Shown here: piece after piece, positions 1 through 5,094 of the stretch
Numbering within the stretch: position 1 is the first letter of the stretch
How the letters are laid out: each line of letters begins with the position of its first letter
Source of the DNA: an uncultured Clostridia bacterium
Lineage (GTDB): Bacteria; Bacillota; Clostridia; Oscillospirales; Ruminococcaceae
Direction of reading: 5' to 3'
Assembly: GCA_947624425.1 (NCBI GenBank)
Contig: CANQKG010000054.1
Span: 1 to 8,189, forward strand
DNA: 8,189 nt
Notes under the pieces: model-generated
Told to the model about the DNA's origin: nothing
Databases searched by the model: none
What the model saw: only the letters and a program-made list of their open reading frames with translations
Position numbers and translations under genes: made by a program

Positions 1-531
1 CTCGGCGTGATCTACGGCGTACTGCTTTCCAAGCAGAACGCCGTAGCCCTCGCCCCGCTTTCCTTTTTGACCGAGGGCTTTGTGGCAGCGCGGTGCAGCG
101 GCGGCTTTTTTGCCCTTTTTCTCCGCTCCTTTTCCTCGGCGGGGATTTTGCTGGTTGTCACATTCTGGCTCGGCCTTTCGGCCGTCTCCCAGCCGGTCGT
201 TTTCCTGCTTCCCTTTTTCCGAGGTCTGGGGATCGGGGTCACAATGGGATATCTGACCGTCCGTTTTCGGGAACAGGGCGTCGCTTTCGGCGCCGTGCTG
301 CTGCTGCCTTTTGCGATCCTCAGCACCTTTTTGCTGCTGCTGGGCTGCCGGGAGGCGATCCGCTTTTCCAATCTCCTGCTTTCCGGTATCCGAAAAAGCG
401 ATCTGCCGGATCTGTCCGGGCTTCGGCTTTTTTGCCTCAAGGGCGGCGTACTGCTGCTCCTTCTTGTTCCCGCCGCTTTGCTGGACGCGACCTTGGGTTT
501 TCTCTTCGCCCGCTTTTTTACGCTGATATAA
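1..531 (+). CDS. spoIIM: SpoIIM-like stage II sporulation membrane protein (5' end outside window)
   Basis: The frame is open from the first base (codon 1 = CTC) to TAA at 529-531, giving 176 visible residues, so the true start lies upstream; a GTG at 7 is unlikely to be the start. The visible part is highly hydrophobic, with about four membrane segments. The core (WLGLSAVSQPVVFLLPFFRG, then GIGVTMGYL) matches the shape of the SpoIIM/DUF95 family, in which a 'G(I/L)S..G.PVVF...F.KG...GF..G' region precedes a loop and two more helices. The C-terminal helix ends in LLDATLGFLFARF, resembling the family's final 'EAFVTP' helix. In Bacillus, SpoIIM forms the SpoIID-M-P peptidoglycan-remodelling complex at the septal membrane during engulfment. 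About 20-40 N-terminal residues are probably missing compared with the roughly 200-residue family. The assignment rests on pattern memory of the family, not on an alignment. A generic SpoIIM-fold protein without a sporulation role is the main alternative. Confidence 0.72.
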   Translation, partial: LGVIYGVLLSKQNAVALAPLSFLTEGFVAARCSGGFFALFLRSFSSAGILLVVTFWLGLSAVSQPVVFLLPFFRGLGIGVTMGYLTVRFREQGVAFGAVLLLPFAILSTFLLLLGCREAIRFSNLLLSGIRKSDLPDLSGLRLFCLKGGVLLLLLVPAALLDATLGFLFARFFTLI

Positions 532-537
532 TAAGAG

Positions 538-566
538 TTGACAATTTCCGAAAAATCCTGCATACT
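538..566 (+). promoter_or_regulatory. Sigma-A type promoter for the DUF624 gene
   Basis: A perfect -35 TTGACA (538-543) is followed by a 17-base spacer and a 4/6 -10 CATACT (561-566). Transcription would start near 573. It begins only 6 bases after the spoIIM stop and gives a leader of about 23 bases containing AGGAGG (579-584) ahead of the ATG at 596, so the DUF624 gene probably has its own transcript. Confidence 0.65.
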
Positions 567-595
567 AAAGAAAGACGCAGGAGGTGCAAAACACG

Positions 596-1546
596 ATGGC
601 GCTTTTCGGAAACTACCAAAGACCCGGTCCCGGTGTGGACAAAAACGCTCCGCAGAAAAAGCGGTTTTTCTATTTCTTTGAGCTTGCCTGGCGGAAGATC
701 TGGCAGCTGATCCAGCTGAATTTGATCTATGTGCTGTTCATGCTGCCCACTTTTGTGATGCTGATCTGGATCGGCAACGTTGTATTTTATATGTTCGACC
801 AACAGATGGGCTTTTCCTACCTGCCCCTTCTGCCGCTCTGCCTTCTCCTTGCGCTCACCATGCTGCTGGCGGGTCCCGCCACGGCAGGCCTCACCTATGT
901 CCTGCGGAACATGGTGCGGGAAAAAGGGATCTTCCTCTGGAGCGATTTTATCGACAGCTTTAAGAAAAACTGGGGAAAAAGCGCGCTGGTCGGCGTACTG
1001 GATGTGATAGCGGCGCTTCTGTTTTCGATCGCCATTCCGTTTTATTATCAAAGCATGGGGCAAAATATCGCCATGTTCCTCGGCTTCGGCGCCTCGGTTG
1101 CCATTGCGCTGATTTTTGTGATGATGCACTATTACATCTTCCTGATGATCGTCAGCACCACCCTGAACCTGAAGCAAATCTTCAAAAACGCGCTGATTTT
1201 AGTCGGCGCCGGTATGAAGACCAATCTGATCACCACCTTTTTCGTTTTCCTGCTGCTGGTTCCGCTGATCCTCTTTATGCCGAAAGAGCTGCTTCCCTTT
1301 TCCCTGATCTTCTATCTGTTCTTCCTGTTTTCCCTGACCGGCTTTGTGGTCTGCTATAACTCCTTCCCCTATATCCAGAAATATGTGATCGACCCGTATT
1401 ACGCCGAGCATGAGGACGAGCAGGAGAAGATCGACGAGGAAACGCTTTTCACCGATATCGGCACTGCGGAAAAGCCCGCCGCCCAGCCGAACGCCAAACG
1501 CCCCGCGGGTGACGACAAGCCGAAACGGGGCAAAACGATATCCTGA
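596..1546 (+). CDS. YesL/DUF624-family integral membrane protein
   Basis: A 316-residue protein. The ATG at 596 was chosen because AGGAGG (579-584) sits 11 bases upstream; a GTG at 584 lies inside that ribosome site and cannot be the start. The N-terminus (FGNYQRPGPGVDKNAPQKKR, then FFYFFELAWRKIWQLIQLN) is characteristic of clostridial DUF624/YesL proteins, where a short soluble 'FxNYxxxGPGV' head leads into the first membrane helix. A conserved LAGPATAGLTYVLRNMVREK block follows helix 2 at roughly residues 92-111. Five to six transmembrane segments are visible in total. The last 45 or so residues form a soluble tail, first acidic (EHEDEQEKIDEE) and then basic (KRPAGDDKPKRGK). The family's molecular role is unknown; some members sit beside carbohydrate-uptake genes, but no sugar gene is visible here. 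It has its own promoter and no terminator before the tRNA gene. Confidence 0.85.
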   Translation: MALFGNYQRPGPGVDKNAPQKKRFFYFFELAWRKIWQLIQLNLIYVLFMLPTFVMLIWIGNVVFYMFDQQMGFSYLPLLPLCLLLALTMLLAGPATAGLTYVLRNMVREKGIFLWSDFIDSFKKNWGKSALVGVLDVIAALLFSIAIPFYYQSMGQNIAMFLGFGASVAIALIFVMMHYYIFLMIVSTTLNLKQIFKNALILVGAGMKTNLITTFFVFLLLVPLILFMPKELLPFSLIFYLFFLFSLTGFVVCYNSFPYIQKYVIDPYYAEHEDEQEKIDEETLFTDIGTAEKPAAQPNAKRPAGDDKPKRGKTIS

Positions 1547-1555
1547 TATCAGTAC

Positions 1556-1584
1556 TTGACAAGGAAGCCGAAATGTGCTATTCT
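1556..1584 (+). promoter_or_regulatory. Promoter of the tRNA-Gly gene
   Basis: TTGACA (1556-1561), a 17-base spacer, then TATTCT (1579-1584, 4/6 match to TATAAT). Start of transcription would be near 1591, about 6 bases before the mature tRNA 5' end at 1597, a normal short leader for RNase P processing. It starts 10 bases after the DUF624 stop codon. Confidence 0.75.
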
Positions 1585-1596
1585 TGTTAAGTCGAT

Positions 1597-1672
1597 GCGG
1601 ATTTAGCTCATCTGGTAGAGCGCCACCTTGCCAAGGTGGAGGTAGCGAGTTCGAGCCTCGTAATCCGCTCCA
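1597..1672 (+). tRNA. tRNA-Gly (anticodon GCC)
   Basis: A 76-base cloverleaf can be folded by eye. The acceptor stem pairs GCGGATT (1597-1603) with AATCCGC (1662-1668). The D stem is GCTC/GAGC. The anticodon stem CCACC/GGTGG (1623-1627 and 1635-1639) holds the loop TTGCCAA, with anticodon GCC at 1630-1632. The T stem GCGAG/CTCGT (one G-T pair) holds TTCGAGC. The discriminator base is T1669, as expected for bacterial tRNA-Gly, and the CCA end (1670-1672) is encoded. It reads the glycine codons GGC and GGU. It has its own promoter and terminator. No integrase or duplicated tRNA 3' end is visible nearby. Confidence 0.97.
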
Positions 1673-1674
1673 CT

Positions 1675-1707
1675 ATCCCCGACAGTGTCCGCTGTCGGGG
1701 ATTTTTT
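1675..1707 (+). terminator. Intrinsic terminator of tRNA-Gly
   Basis: ATCCCCGACAG (1675-1685) pairs perfectly with CTGTCGGGGAT (1692-1702) around the 6-base loop TGTCCG, and six T residues follow (1702-1707). It begins 3 bases after the tRNA CCA and ends 6 bases before the ribosome site of the next gene, so it also sits in the leader of that gene. The same ATCCCCGACAG arm recurs at 4545-4555. Confidence 0.92.
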
Positions 1708-1726
1708 AGAATGGGAGGTATTTATG

Positions 1727-2005
1727 ATGGTAAAGCACATCGTATTGTGGAAGCTGCAAAATCCAAACGACCGCGCGGTCAAAGAGAAGATCAAAACGGA
1801 TATTGAAGCTCTGGTCGGCGTGGTGCCCGGGCTGATCTCAGCCGAGGTGGGATTCGGCTTTTCGGGTTGTGATATTGCCCTTACTGCCGTGGTGGAGGAC
1901 CGCGCCGCGCTCTCTGTCTACCAGAATCATCCGGCGCACGTCAAAGTCAAGGAGTATATTGCCGGTGTGGTCGCCGACCGCACCGTCTGCGATTACGAGA
2001 TATAA
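1727..2005 (+). CDS. Dabb (stress-responsive alpha/beta barrel) domain protein
   Basis: A 92-residue protein starting MVKHIVLWKL, the typical opening strand of Dabb-domain proteins (PF07876). Later family-like features are a central 'VPGLISAEVGFGFSG', a 'DIALTAVVEDRAAL' strand-helix and YQNHPAHVKVKEYI near the C-terminus, where the family usually has 'YxxHPxHxxV...I'. The fold is a small ferredoxin-like dimeric barrel; most bacterial members have no assigned reaction. The ATG at 1727 was preferred over the adjacent in-frame ATG at 1724 because it lies 8 bases after GGGAGG (1713-1718) and because relatives start MVKH; 1724 remains possible. There is no room for a promoter between the tRNA terminator and this gene, so its transcripts probably read through from the tRNA or DUF624 promoter. 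Confidence 0.9.
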   Translation: MVKHIVLWKLQNPNDRAVKEKIKTDIEALVGVVPGLISAEVGFGFSGCDIALTAVVEDRAALSVYQNHPAHVKVKEYIAGVVADRTVCDYEI

Positions 2006-2110
2006 AAAACCCCCTCACCGTTTCAGGATTCAAGAGAACAAACACAACAATCGCTTTGCAGGAAATTTAATGTGACCCTCGAAGCGGATCGAATGGAACG
2101 ACATACACAG

Positions 2111-2155
2111 GGCTGTCGCACAAGCGTAAAAACGCAAAGTGCGGCAGCCTTTTTT
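2111..2155 (+). terminator. Intrinsic terminator downstream of the Dabb gene
   Basis: GGCTGTCGCAC (2111-2121) pairs with GTGCGGCAGCC (2139-2149) with one T-G pair, followed by six T (2150-2155). The apical loop holds a second small hairpin, GCGT-AAAA-ACGC. It lies 105 bases after the Dabb stop. The T run is on the + strand only, so it does not serve the convergent xre gene. The rest of 2006-2264 shows no gene that I can support. Confidence 0.82.
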
Positions 2156-2264
2156 CCGCACAACCATACAACAGATGGACGTCCGTATGCCAATCGAAAC
2201 ATACGCCGAGCAATACCCTGTGGGAAAACGATTTCGGCGGCAATATCCCCGATCGAATATACCC

Positions 2265-2525
2265 TTAGGGCAAAAACTGATCAAAAAAATCAGCCAGCAG
2301 CTCCTCGGGCTGAACAGACAGACAACTGCAAAAGCAGGCAAACTCATAATCCGTTACCTGCCTTTGGTTCTTCTCAATACGGCTTATCATTTGCTGATCC
2401 ATATTGACATTCATGACCTGCATTTGAGCAGCCAACTGACTTTGAGATAACCCTTGATTCTTTCGAGCCAGATAAAGCCTGCGATATATGACATTCTTAT
2501 TTCCGCTAAAATGAATCTGTTTCAT
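2265..2525 (-). CDS. Small Xre-family helix-turn-helix regulator
   Basis: An 86-residue DNA-binding protein. The ATG at 2523-2525 was chosen because AGGAGG stands 4 bases upstream; the longer open frame to 2567 would place its start upstream of that ribosome site. Residues 11-70 form a single cro/C1-type HTH: NVIYRRLYLARKNQGLSQSQ begins it, then LAAQMQV, then DQQMISRIEKNQRQVTDYE, where the recognition helix (QQMISRIEKNQR) and the following VTDYE are typical of a clostridial Xre subgroup. There is no effector or protease domain, so it probably acts as a simple dimeric repressor. It is divergent from the lipoprotein gene and shares a 155-base control region carrying ATACGTTA half-sites, which suggests autoregulation and control of the divergent genes (inference). 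No clear promoter with a good -35 and no - strand terminator were found. Confidence 0.9.
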   Translation of the reverse strand: MKQIHFSGNKNVIYRRLYLARKNQGLSQSQLAAQMQVMNVNMDQQMISRIEKNQRQVTDYEFACFCSCLSVQPEELLADFFDQFLP

Positions 2526-2536
2526 TTTTCCTCCTA

Positions 2537-2601
2537 ATACGTTACTATAATGTATTGACAATAGCAAATTTATGTGATATAATTACGCTACATTAACGTA
2601 T
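2537..2601. promoter_or_regulatory. Candidate operator: inverted half-sites ATACGTTA / TAACGTAT
   Basis: ATACGTTA (2537-2544) and its exact reverse complement TAACGTAT (2594-2601) are 57 bases apart (start to start). They bracket the perfect + strand promoter at 2555-2583: one half-site is upstream of the -35, the other about 10 bases past the -10. The left half-site also directly abuts a - strand TATAGT (2549-2544) that could be the xre -10. Such symmetry around two divergent promoters fits repression by the adjacent Xre protein, possibly with looping. Binding is inferred only. Confidence 0.45.
2555..2583 (+). promoter_or_regulatory. Perfect-consensus sigma-A promoter for the lipoprotein operon
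   Basis: TTGACA (2555-2560), exactly 17 bases, then TATAAT (2578-2583): a 12/12 match to the vegetative consensus at optimal spacing. The predicted start is near 2590, giving a leader of about 90 bases before the ATG at 2681. Consensus promoters of this strength are usually held down by a repressor, and a divergent Xre gene is adjacent. Confidence 0.85.
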
Positions 2602-2625
2602 ATTGCAATTTGTATGAAAGATCAG

Positions 2626-2656
2626 TTGACAAGACCCACTGCATATGAAATATAAA
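2626..2656 (+). promoter_or_regulatory. Possible second promoter of the lipoprotein operon
   Basis: A second perfect TTGACA (2626-2631) is followed 19 bases later by TATAAA (2651-2656, 5/6 match). The spacer is longer than ideal. It would start transcription near 2663, just ahead of the AAAGGGGG ribosome site (2664-2671), leaving a leader of fewer than 20 bases. It would lie downstream of both half-sites and so could escape the inferred repression. Confidence 0.35.
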
Positions 2657-2680
2657 TCCAATCAAAGGGGGATTGCGCAA

Positions 2681-3253
2681 ATGAAAGGGAATAAAAATCA
2701 TCTCCCGAAAAAGGCATCTTTCCCATTCGCAATTTTGCTGTGTATATTCTTGGCGGGCTGCGAAATGGATAGCTTCTCGATCGGACCCTTTACCATTACA
2801 ACATCTACTGCTTCTGCGGCATACAGTGATGAAGACATGATTCGCGCTCGAATTACGACCTTTACCGAAGCATATAACAACGGTGATTTGGACGAGGTTT
2901 TAAATTCTTTTGCCACAAGACCCGGTCAGCAAATTCGTTCGACGATCAATGTGGCGCAGAATTGCGGCGGCTCGCTTTTACAAAAAACGATCGGTGTCGG
3001 TTCGGGGCTGCAATTTTCTGATTTGTTTCGTATCGGGACAGCCATGATGACGGAAGGCGATCTGATCACAATAGAGATATCGGAAATTAAGATCGAGGAA
3101 AAGAGCGCGATCGCAAATGGCAGTATGACATACCGAGAAAAAGCTGCATTTAATTCGGATATCGTACATGAAGAAACAGCTAACATTCAAGTCATATTGG
3201 TCAAAGAAAAAAGCGACTGGTATATTCAGGATATACAGCCGCTCGCATCATGA
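2681..3253 (+). CDS. Lipoprotein with NTF2/SnoaL-like C-terminal domain (hypothetical)
   Basis: A 190-residue predicted lipoprotein. The ATG at 2681 was chosen because AAAGGGGG (2664-2671) lies 9 bases upstream and because it gives a standard signal: basic start (MKGNKNHLPKK), hydrophobic stretch FPFAILLCIFLAG and lipobox LAGC with Cys27. An in-frame ATG at 2645 lacks a ribosome site. After a linker rich in Ser/Thr/Ala (residues 31-48), the segment DMIRARITTFTEAYNNGDLD (52-71) resembles helix 1 of NTF2/SnoaL-type folds, and three strand-like blocks follow: LITIEISEIKI, SAIANGSMTYRE and NIQVILVKEKSDWYIQDI. The last is the usual 'V...K..g.WyI' closing strand. I cannot name a ligand or reaction. 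It would be anchored outside the cytoplasmic membrane by diacylglyceryl transfer, and an Lgt-like gene lies two genes downstream. Codon use is more AT-rich than in the arg operon. Confidence 0.8.
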   Translation: MKGNKNHLPKKASFPFAILLCIFLAGCEMDSFSIGPFTITTSTASAAYSDEDMIRARITTFTEAYNNGDLDEVLNSFATRPGQQIRSTINVAQNCGGSLLQKTIGVGSGLQFSDLFRIGTAMMTEGDLITIEISEIKIEEKSAIANGSMTYREKAAFNSDIVHEETANIQVILVKEKSDWYIQDIQPLAS

Positions 3254-3257
3254 ATGA

Positions 3258-3276
3258 GAAAACCAAAACGGTTTTC
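3258..3276 (+). other. Small hairpin between lipoprotein and zinc-ribbon genes
   Basis: GAAAACC (3258-3264) pairs with GGTTTTC (3270-3276) around AAAAC, followed by an AT-rich stretch without a continuous T run. It could shield the upstream mRNA end or mildly attenuate the downstream genes. The stem is A-T rich and weak, so it could be chance. Confidence 0.3.
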
Positions 3277-3305
3277 AAATATATTATTTTCAGGAGGATT
3301 TATTG

Positions 3306-3710
3306 ATGTTTTGTAAGAATTGTGGCAAAGAAATAGCAGATGAGGCGCTGGCTTGCCCGAATTGCGGGGCACCGACTCAACCGACACAAACGAGCACCTC
3401 TGCAGCGCCGGTGCGTAACCCGCAGGACGGCAGAGGACTATCAATCGCCGCATTGGTACTGGGAATCTGCGGCGTGGTTTTATTCTGGCTGCCGGTTTTC
3501 AATTTGATTGTTTTAGCATGTGCCGTATTAGGAATTATTTTTGGACTCAAAGGACGCAAAAAGTCGATTGACGCATACGGTAAAGCATCCGGATTGGCAA
3601 CCGCCGGACTTGTGCTTGGCATTATCGGAGCCTCGATTTGCGGTTTAGGAGTGTTGACCTGCACGGTTTGCACCTCTTGCACTGGATGCGGCATCATGTC
3701 GCGCCTGTAA
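3306..3710 (+). CDS. Zinc-ribbon, DUF4190-type membrane protein
   Basis: A 134-residue protein. The ATG at 3306 has AGGAGG (3292-3297) 8 bases upstream; a TTG at 3303 is not needed. The N-terminus is a zinc ribbon, C3-x2-C6 and C17-x2-C20 (MFCKNCGKE, then ACPNCGAP). A flexible Thr/Ser/Pro linker (22-42) leads to hydrophobic segments at about 46-62, 64-80 and 97-118, with the repeated pattern 'ALVLGICG' / 'GLVLGIIG' usual in DUF4190 proteins, and a basic loop LKGRKKSIDAYGKASG between them. Unusually, the last helix runs into C119-x2-C122-x2-C125-x2-C128. The zinc ribbon would be cytoplasmic in related proteins. The function is unknown. It lies between a lipoprotein gene and an Lgt-like gene, in the same orientation, and probably on the same transcript. 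Confidence 0.88.
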   Translation: MFCKNCGKEIADEALACPNCGAPTQPTQTSTSAAPVRNPQDGRGLSIAALVLGICGVVLFWLPVFNLIVLACAVLGIIFGLKGRKKSIDAYGKASGLATAGLVLGIIGASICGLGVLTCTVCTSCTGCGIMSRL

Positions 3711-3728
3711 CGACGGATAACCTCCACC

Positions 3729-4529
3729 ATGTTTCCGCAGGTCTTTATTTTTGGTAAAGCAATCAGCAATTATGCATTAGTTGCTCTGATAGGCGGATTA
3801 ACGGCAGGTGCAGTCTTTTGCAGATTGATCCGCAAAAGAGGTCTAAACGATAATGATGCGATTGCGTTTCTCCTCATTGTATCACTGGGCGTCATGCTGG
3901 GAGGACATCTTTTGTTCGGGCTCACCCAATGGCAATATTTCCCGGAACTATTCCGACAAACAAATATGATCGACCGTCTGTATACTCTGAATGCAATATT
4001 TGGCGGATCGGTGTTTTATGGTGGTCTGTTTGGCGGTATTGCCGCCGGCTTGGCAGCGATCAAAATCATTCATTTACCCAAAACGGTATATGCAGACTGT
4101 ATCGCTCCGATCATTCCGCTGTTTCACGGTATCGCGCGTATTGGCTGTTTTTTAGCTGGCTGTTGTTATGGGGTAGAATCAAAAATCGGCTTCACAGCGA
4201 CCGGCAATCCCTTTGTTCCTGCCGTAAACGGAGTATCACGTTTTCCGGTTCAGCTTTTGGAAGCAATCTGCAACCTTTTGCTTGCAATTTTTCTGCTTCT
4301 GCTTTTGCGGCGGTCGGCACAATGCAATTCTTTACGGAGTGAATTGATATGGATATATTTTGCCGTCTATTCATCCGTTCGCTTTGCAGATGAATTTTTA
4401 CGCGGAGACAATATCAGAGGTTTTATTGGCTTTTTGTCGACTTCCCAATGGATCAGTATATTGCTGTTCATTGTTGTTTTAATCAGAACAACCGTAAAAC
4501 AGTACCAAAGGCACCATATGGCAAACTGA
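3729..4529 (+). CDS. Lgt-like prolipoprotein diacylglyceryl transferase family protein
   Basis: A 266-residue membrane protein with about seven helices, the usual Lgt length. Lgt transfers diacylglycerol from phosphatidylglycerol to the lipobox cysteine. Family marks seen are an N-terminal Tyr15 after a short lead, FGGSVFYGGLFGG (91-103), HGIARIGCFLAGCCYG (133-148), RFPVQLLEA (171-179) and VRFADEFLRGD (217-227). Compared from memory with E. coli Lgt, R137, G148, R218 and E222 match R143, G154, R239 and E243. However, Y98 stands where His103 is, C140 where Asn146 is, and C145 where Glu151 is. Clostridia often carry this GRIGCFLAGCCYG-type variant, so it is a distinct subgroup, and canonical activity is not assured. 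The start ATG at 3729 has no good ribosome site and begins 18 bases after the zinc-ribbon stop, suggesting translational coupling. I leave the gene symbol empty for these reasons. Confidence 0.83.
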   Translation: MFPQVFIFGKAISNYALVALIGGLTAGAVFCRLIRKRGLNDNDAIAFLLIVSLGVMLGGHLLFGLTQWQYFPELFRQTNMIDRLYTLNAIFGGSVFYGGLFGGIAAGLAAIKIIHLPKTVYADCIAPIIPLFHGIARIGCFLAGCCYGVESKIGFTATGNPFVPAVNGVSRFPVQLLEAICNLLLAIFLLLLLRRSAQCNSLRSELIWIYFAVYSSVRFADEFLRGDNIRGFIGFLSTSQWISILLFIVVLIRTTVKQYQRHHMAN

Positions 4530-4543
4530 CTTATCATAACCAA

Positions 4544-4574
4544 AATCCCCGACAGCATAAAGCCGTCGGGGATT
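4544..4574. terminator. Bidirectional terminator between convergent operons
   Basis: AATCCCCGAC (4544-4553) pairs with GTCGGGGATT (4565-4574); an inner GC/GC pair set closes the loop ATAAA after one A-C mismatch. On the - strand a TTTT run follows the stem; on the + strand only the short 'TTCTATCTTAT' follows. It lies 14 bases after the lgt-like stop and 27 bases beyond the acetyltransferase stop, so it can end both transcripts, better on the - strand. Confidence 0.8.
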
Positions 4575-4601
4575 CTATCTTATAAACTTTGCTCTTTTAT
4601 T

Positions 4602-5090
4602 TTATAGCAGATGATAGTGCGGGATGATATCCAGATATTGTCCGTCCTTACTGCGAAAGCCGCCCGGTATCCTGCCGAGCTGGACAAACCCCAGCTTCCG
4701 ATAGAGCTTCAGCGCCGGTTCATTGGTCGCCACCACCGCGTTGAACTGCAAGATCCGAAAGCCCAGCGCCCTTCCCTGCTCCATGCAGTGGCGCACCAGC
4801 TGTTCCCCGATATGTTCTCCGCGCAAAGCGGCGTCTACCGCATAGCTGGCGTTGCAGATATGCCCGCACCGCCCGACATTGTTGGGGTGGAGGATATACA
4901 CCCCTGCCGCTTTGCCCTGCGGTGTGACGGCAACACCGGTATAGGATTGCGATGAGAAAAATGCTTTTCCGCTTTTAAGATCCAGCGTTTCCTCCTGCGG
5001 GAACGCCTCCCCGTCCTCCACGACCCGATTCCAAATTTCGATCGCGCCGGAAAGCGTATCGTCGGTCAGCGGACAGACTGTCACTTCCAT
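4602..5090 (-). CDS. GNAT-family N-acetyltransferase
   Basis: A 162-residue protein, the usual single-domain GNAT length. The start ATG at 5088-5090 has a modest GGGGTG ribosome site and lies 4 bases after the transporter stop; the longer open frame to 5129 would run into the transporter gene. The acetyl-CoA pyrophosphate loop is seen at R90-G-E-H-I-G-E-Q-L, followed by a helix and the strand FRILQFNAVV. Then comes N123-EPALKLY130-RKLGF, the classic 'N..a..lY.k.GF' motif carrying the catalytic-type Tyr. The segment YILHPNNVGRCGHICNASYAV (64-84) resembles GNATs of the 'P N..GR..H..N..y.V' type. The substrate is unknown; small amines or amino acids are typical. It is the last gene of the argD-argF operon, with a terminator just beyond, so it would be expressed with arginine synthesis genes. 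Confidence 0.92.
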   Translation of the reverse strand: MEVTVCPLTDDTLSGAIEIWNRVVEDGEAFPQEETLDLKSGKAFFSSQSYTGVAVTPQGKAAGVYILHPNNVGRCGHICNASYAVDAALRGEHIGEQLVRHCMEQGRALGFRILQFNAVVATNEPALKLYRKLGFVQLGRIPGGFRSKDGQYLDIIPHYHLL

Positions 5091-5094
5091 AGCT

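Noticed and set aside
12..563. Long - strand open frame opposite spoIIM.
   Set aside because: Composition is basic and low-complexity, as expected for the antisense of a hydrophobic gene; no ribosome site or family pattern.
518..1177. Long - strand open frame opposite the DUF624 gene, rich in His, Gln and Glu.
   Set aside because: Typical antisense shadow of a membrane protein gene, and it would cross the DUF624 promoter.
1543..1552. Perfect palindrome CTGATATCAG overlapping the DUF624 stop, just before the tRNA promoter.
   Set aside because: Short and partly coding; a chance palindrome is a sufficient explanation without a matching site elsewhere.
1597..1672. tRNA-Gly as an integration site for a genomic island.
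   Set aside because: No integrase and no second copy of the tRNA 3' end were found in the window.
2030..2450. Open frames on both strands across the 2006-2264 gap and the xre gene.
   Set aside because: They overlap xre out of frame or cross the terminator hairpin, and lack ribosome sites and recognisable motifs.
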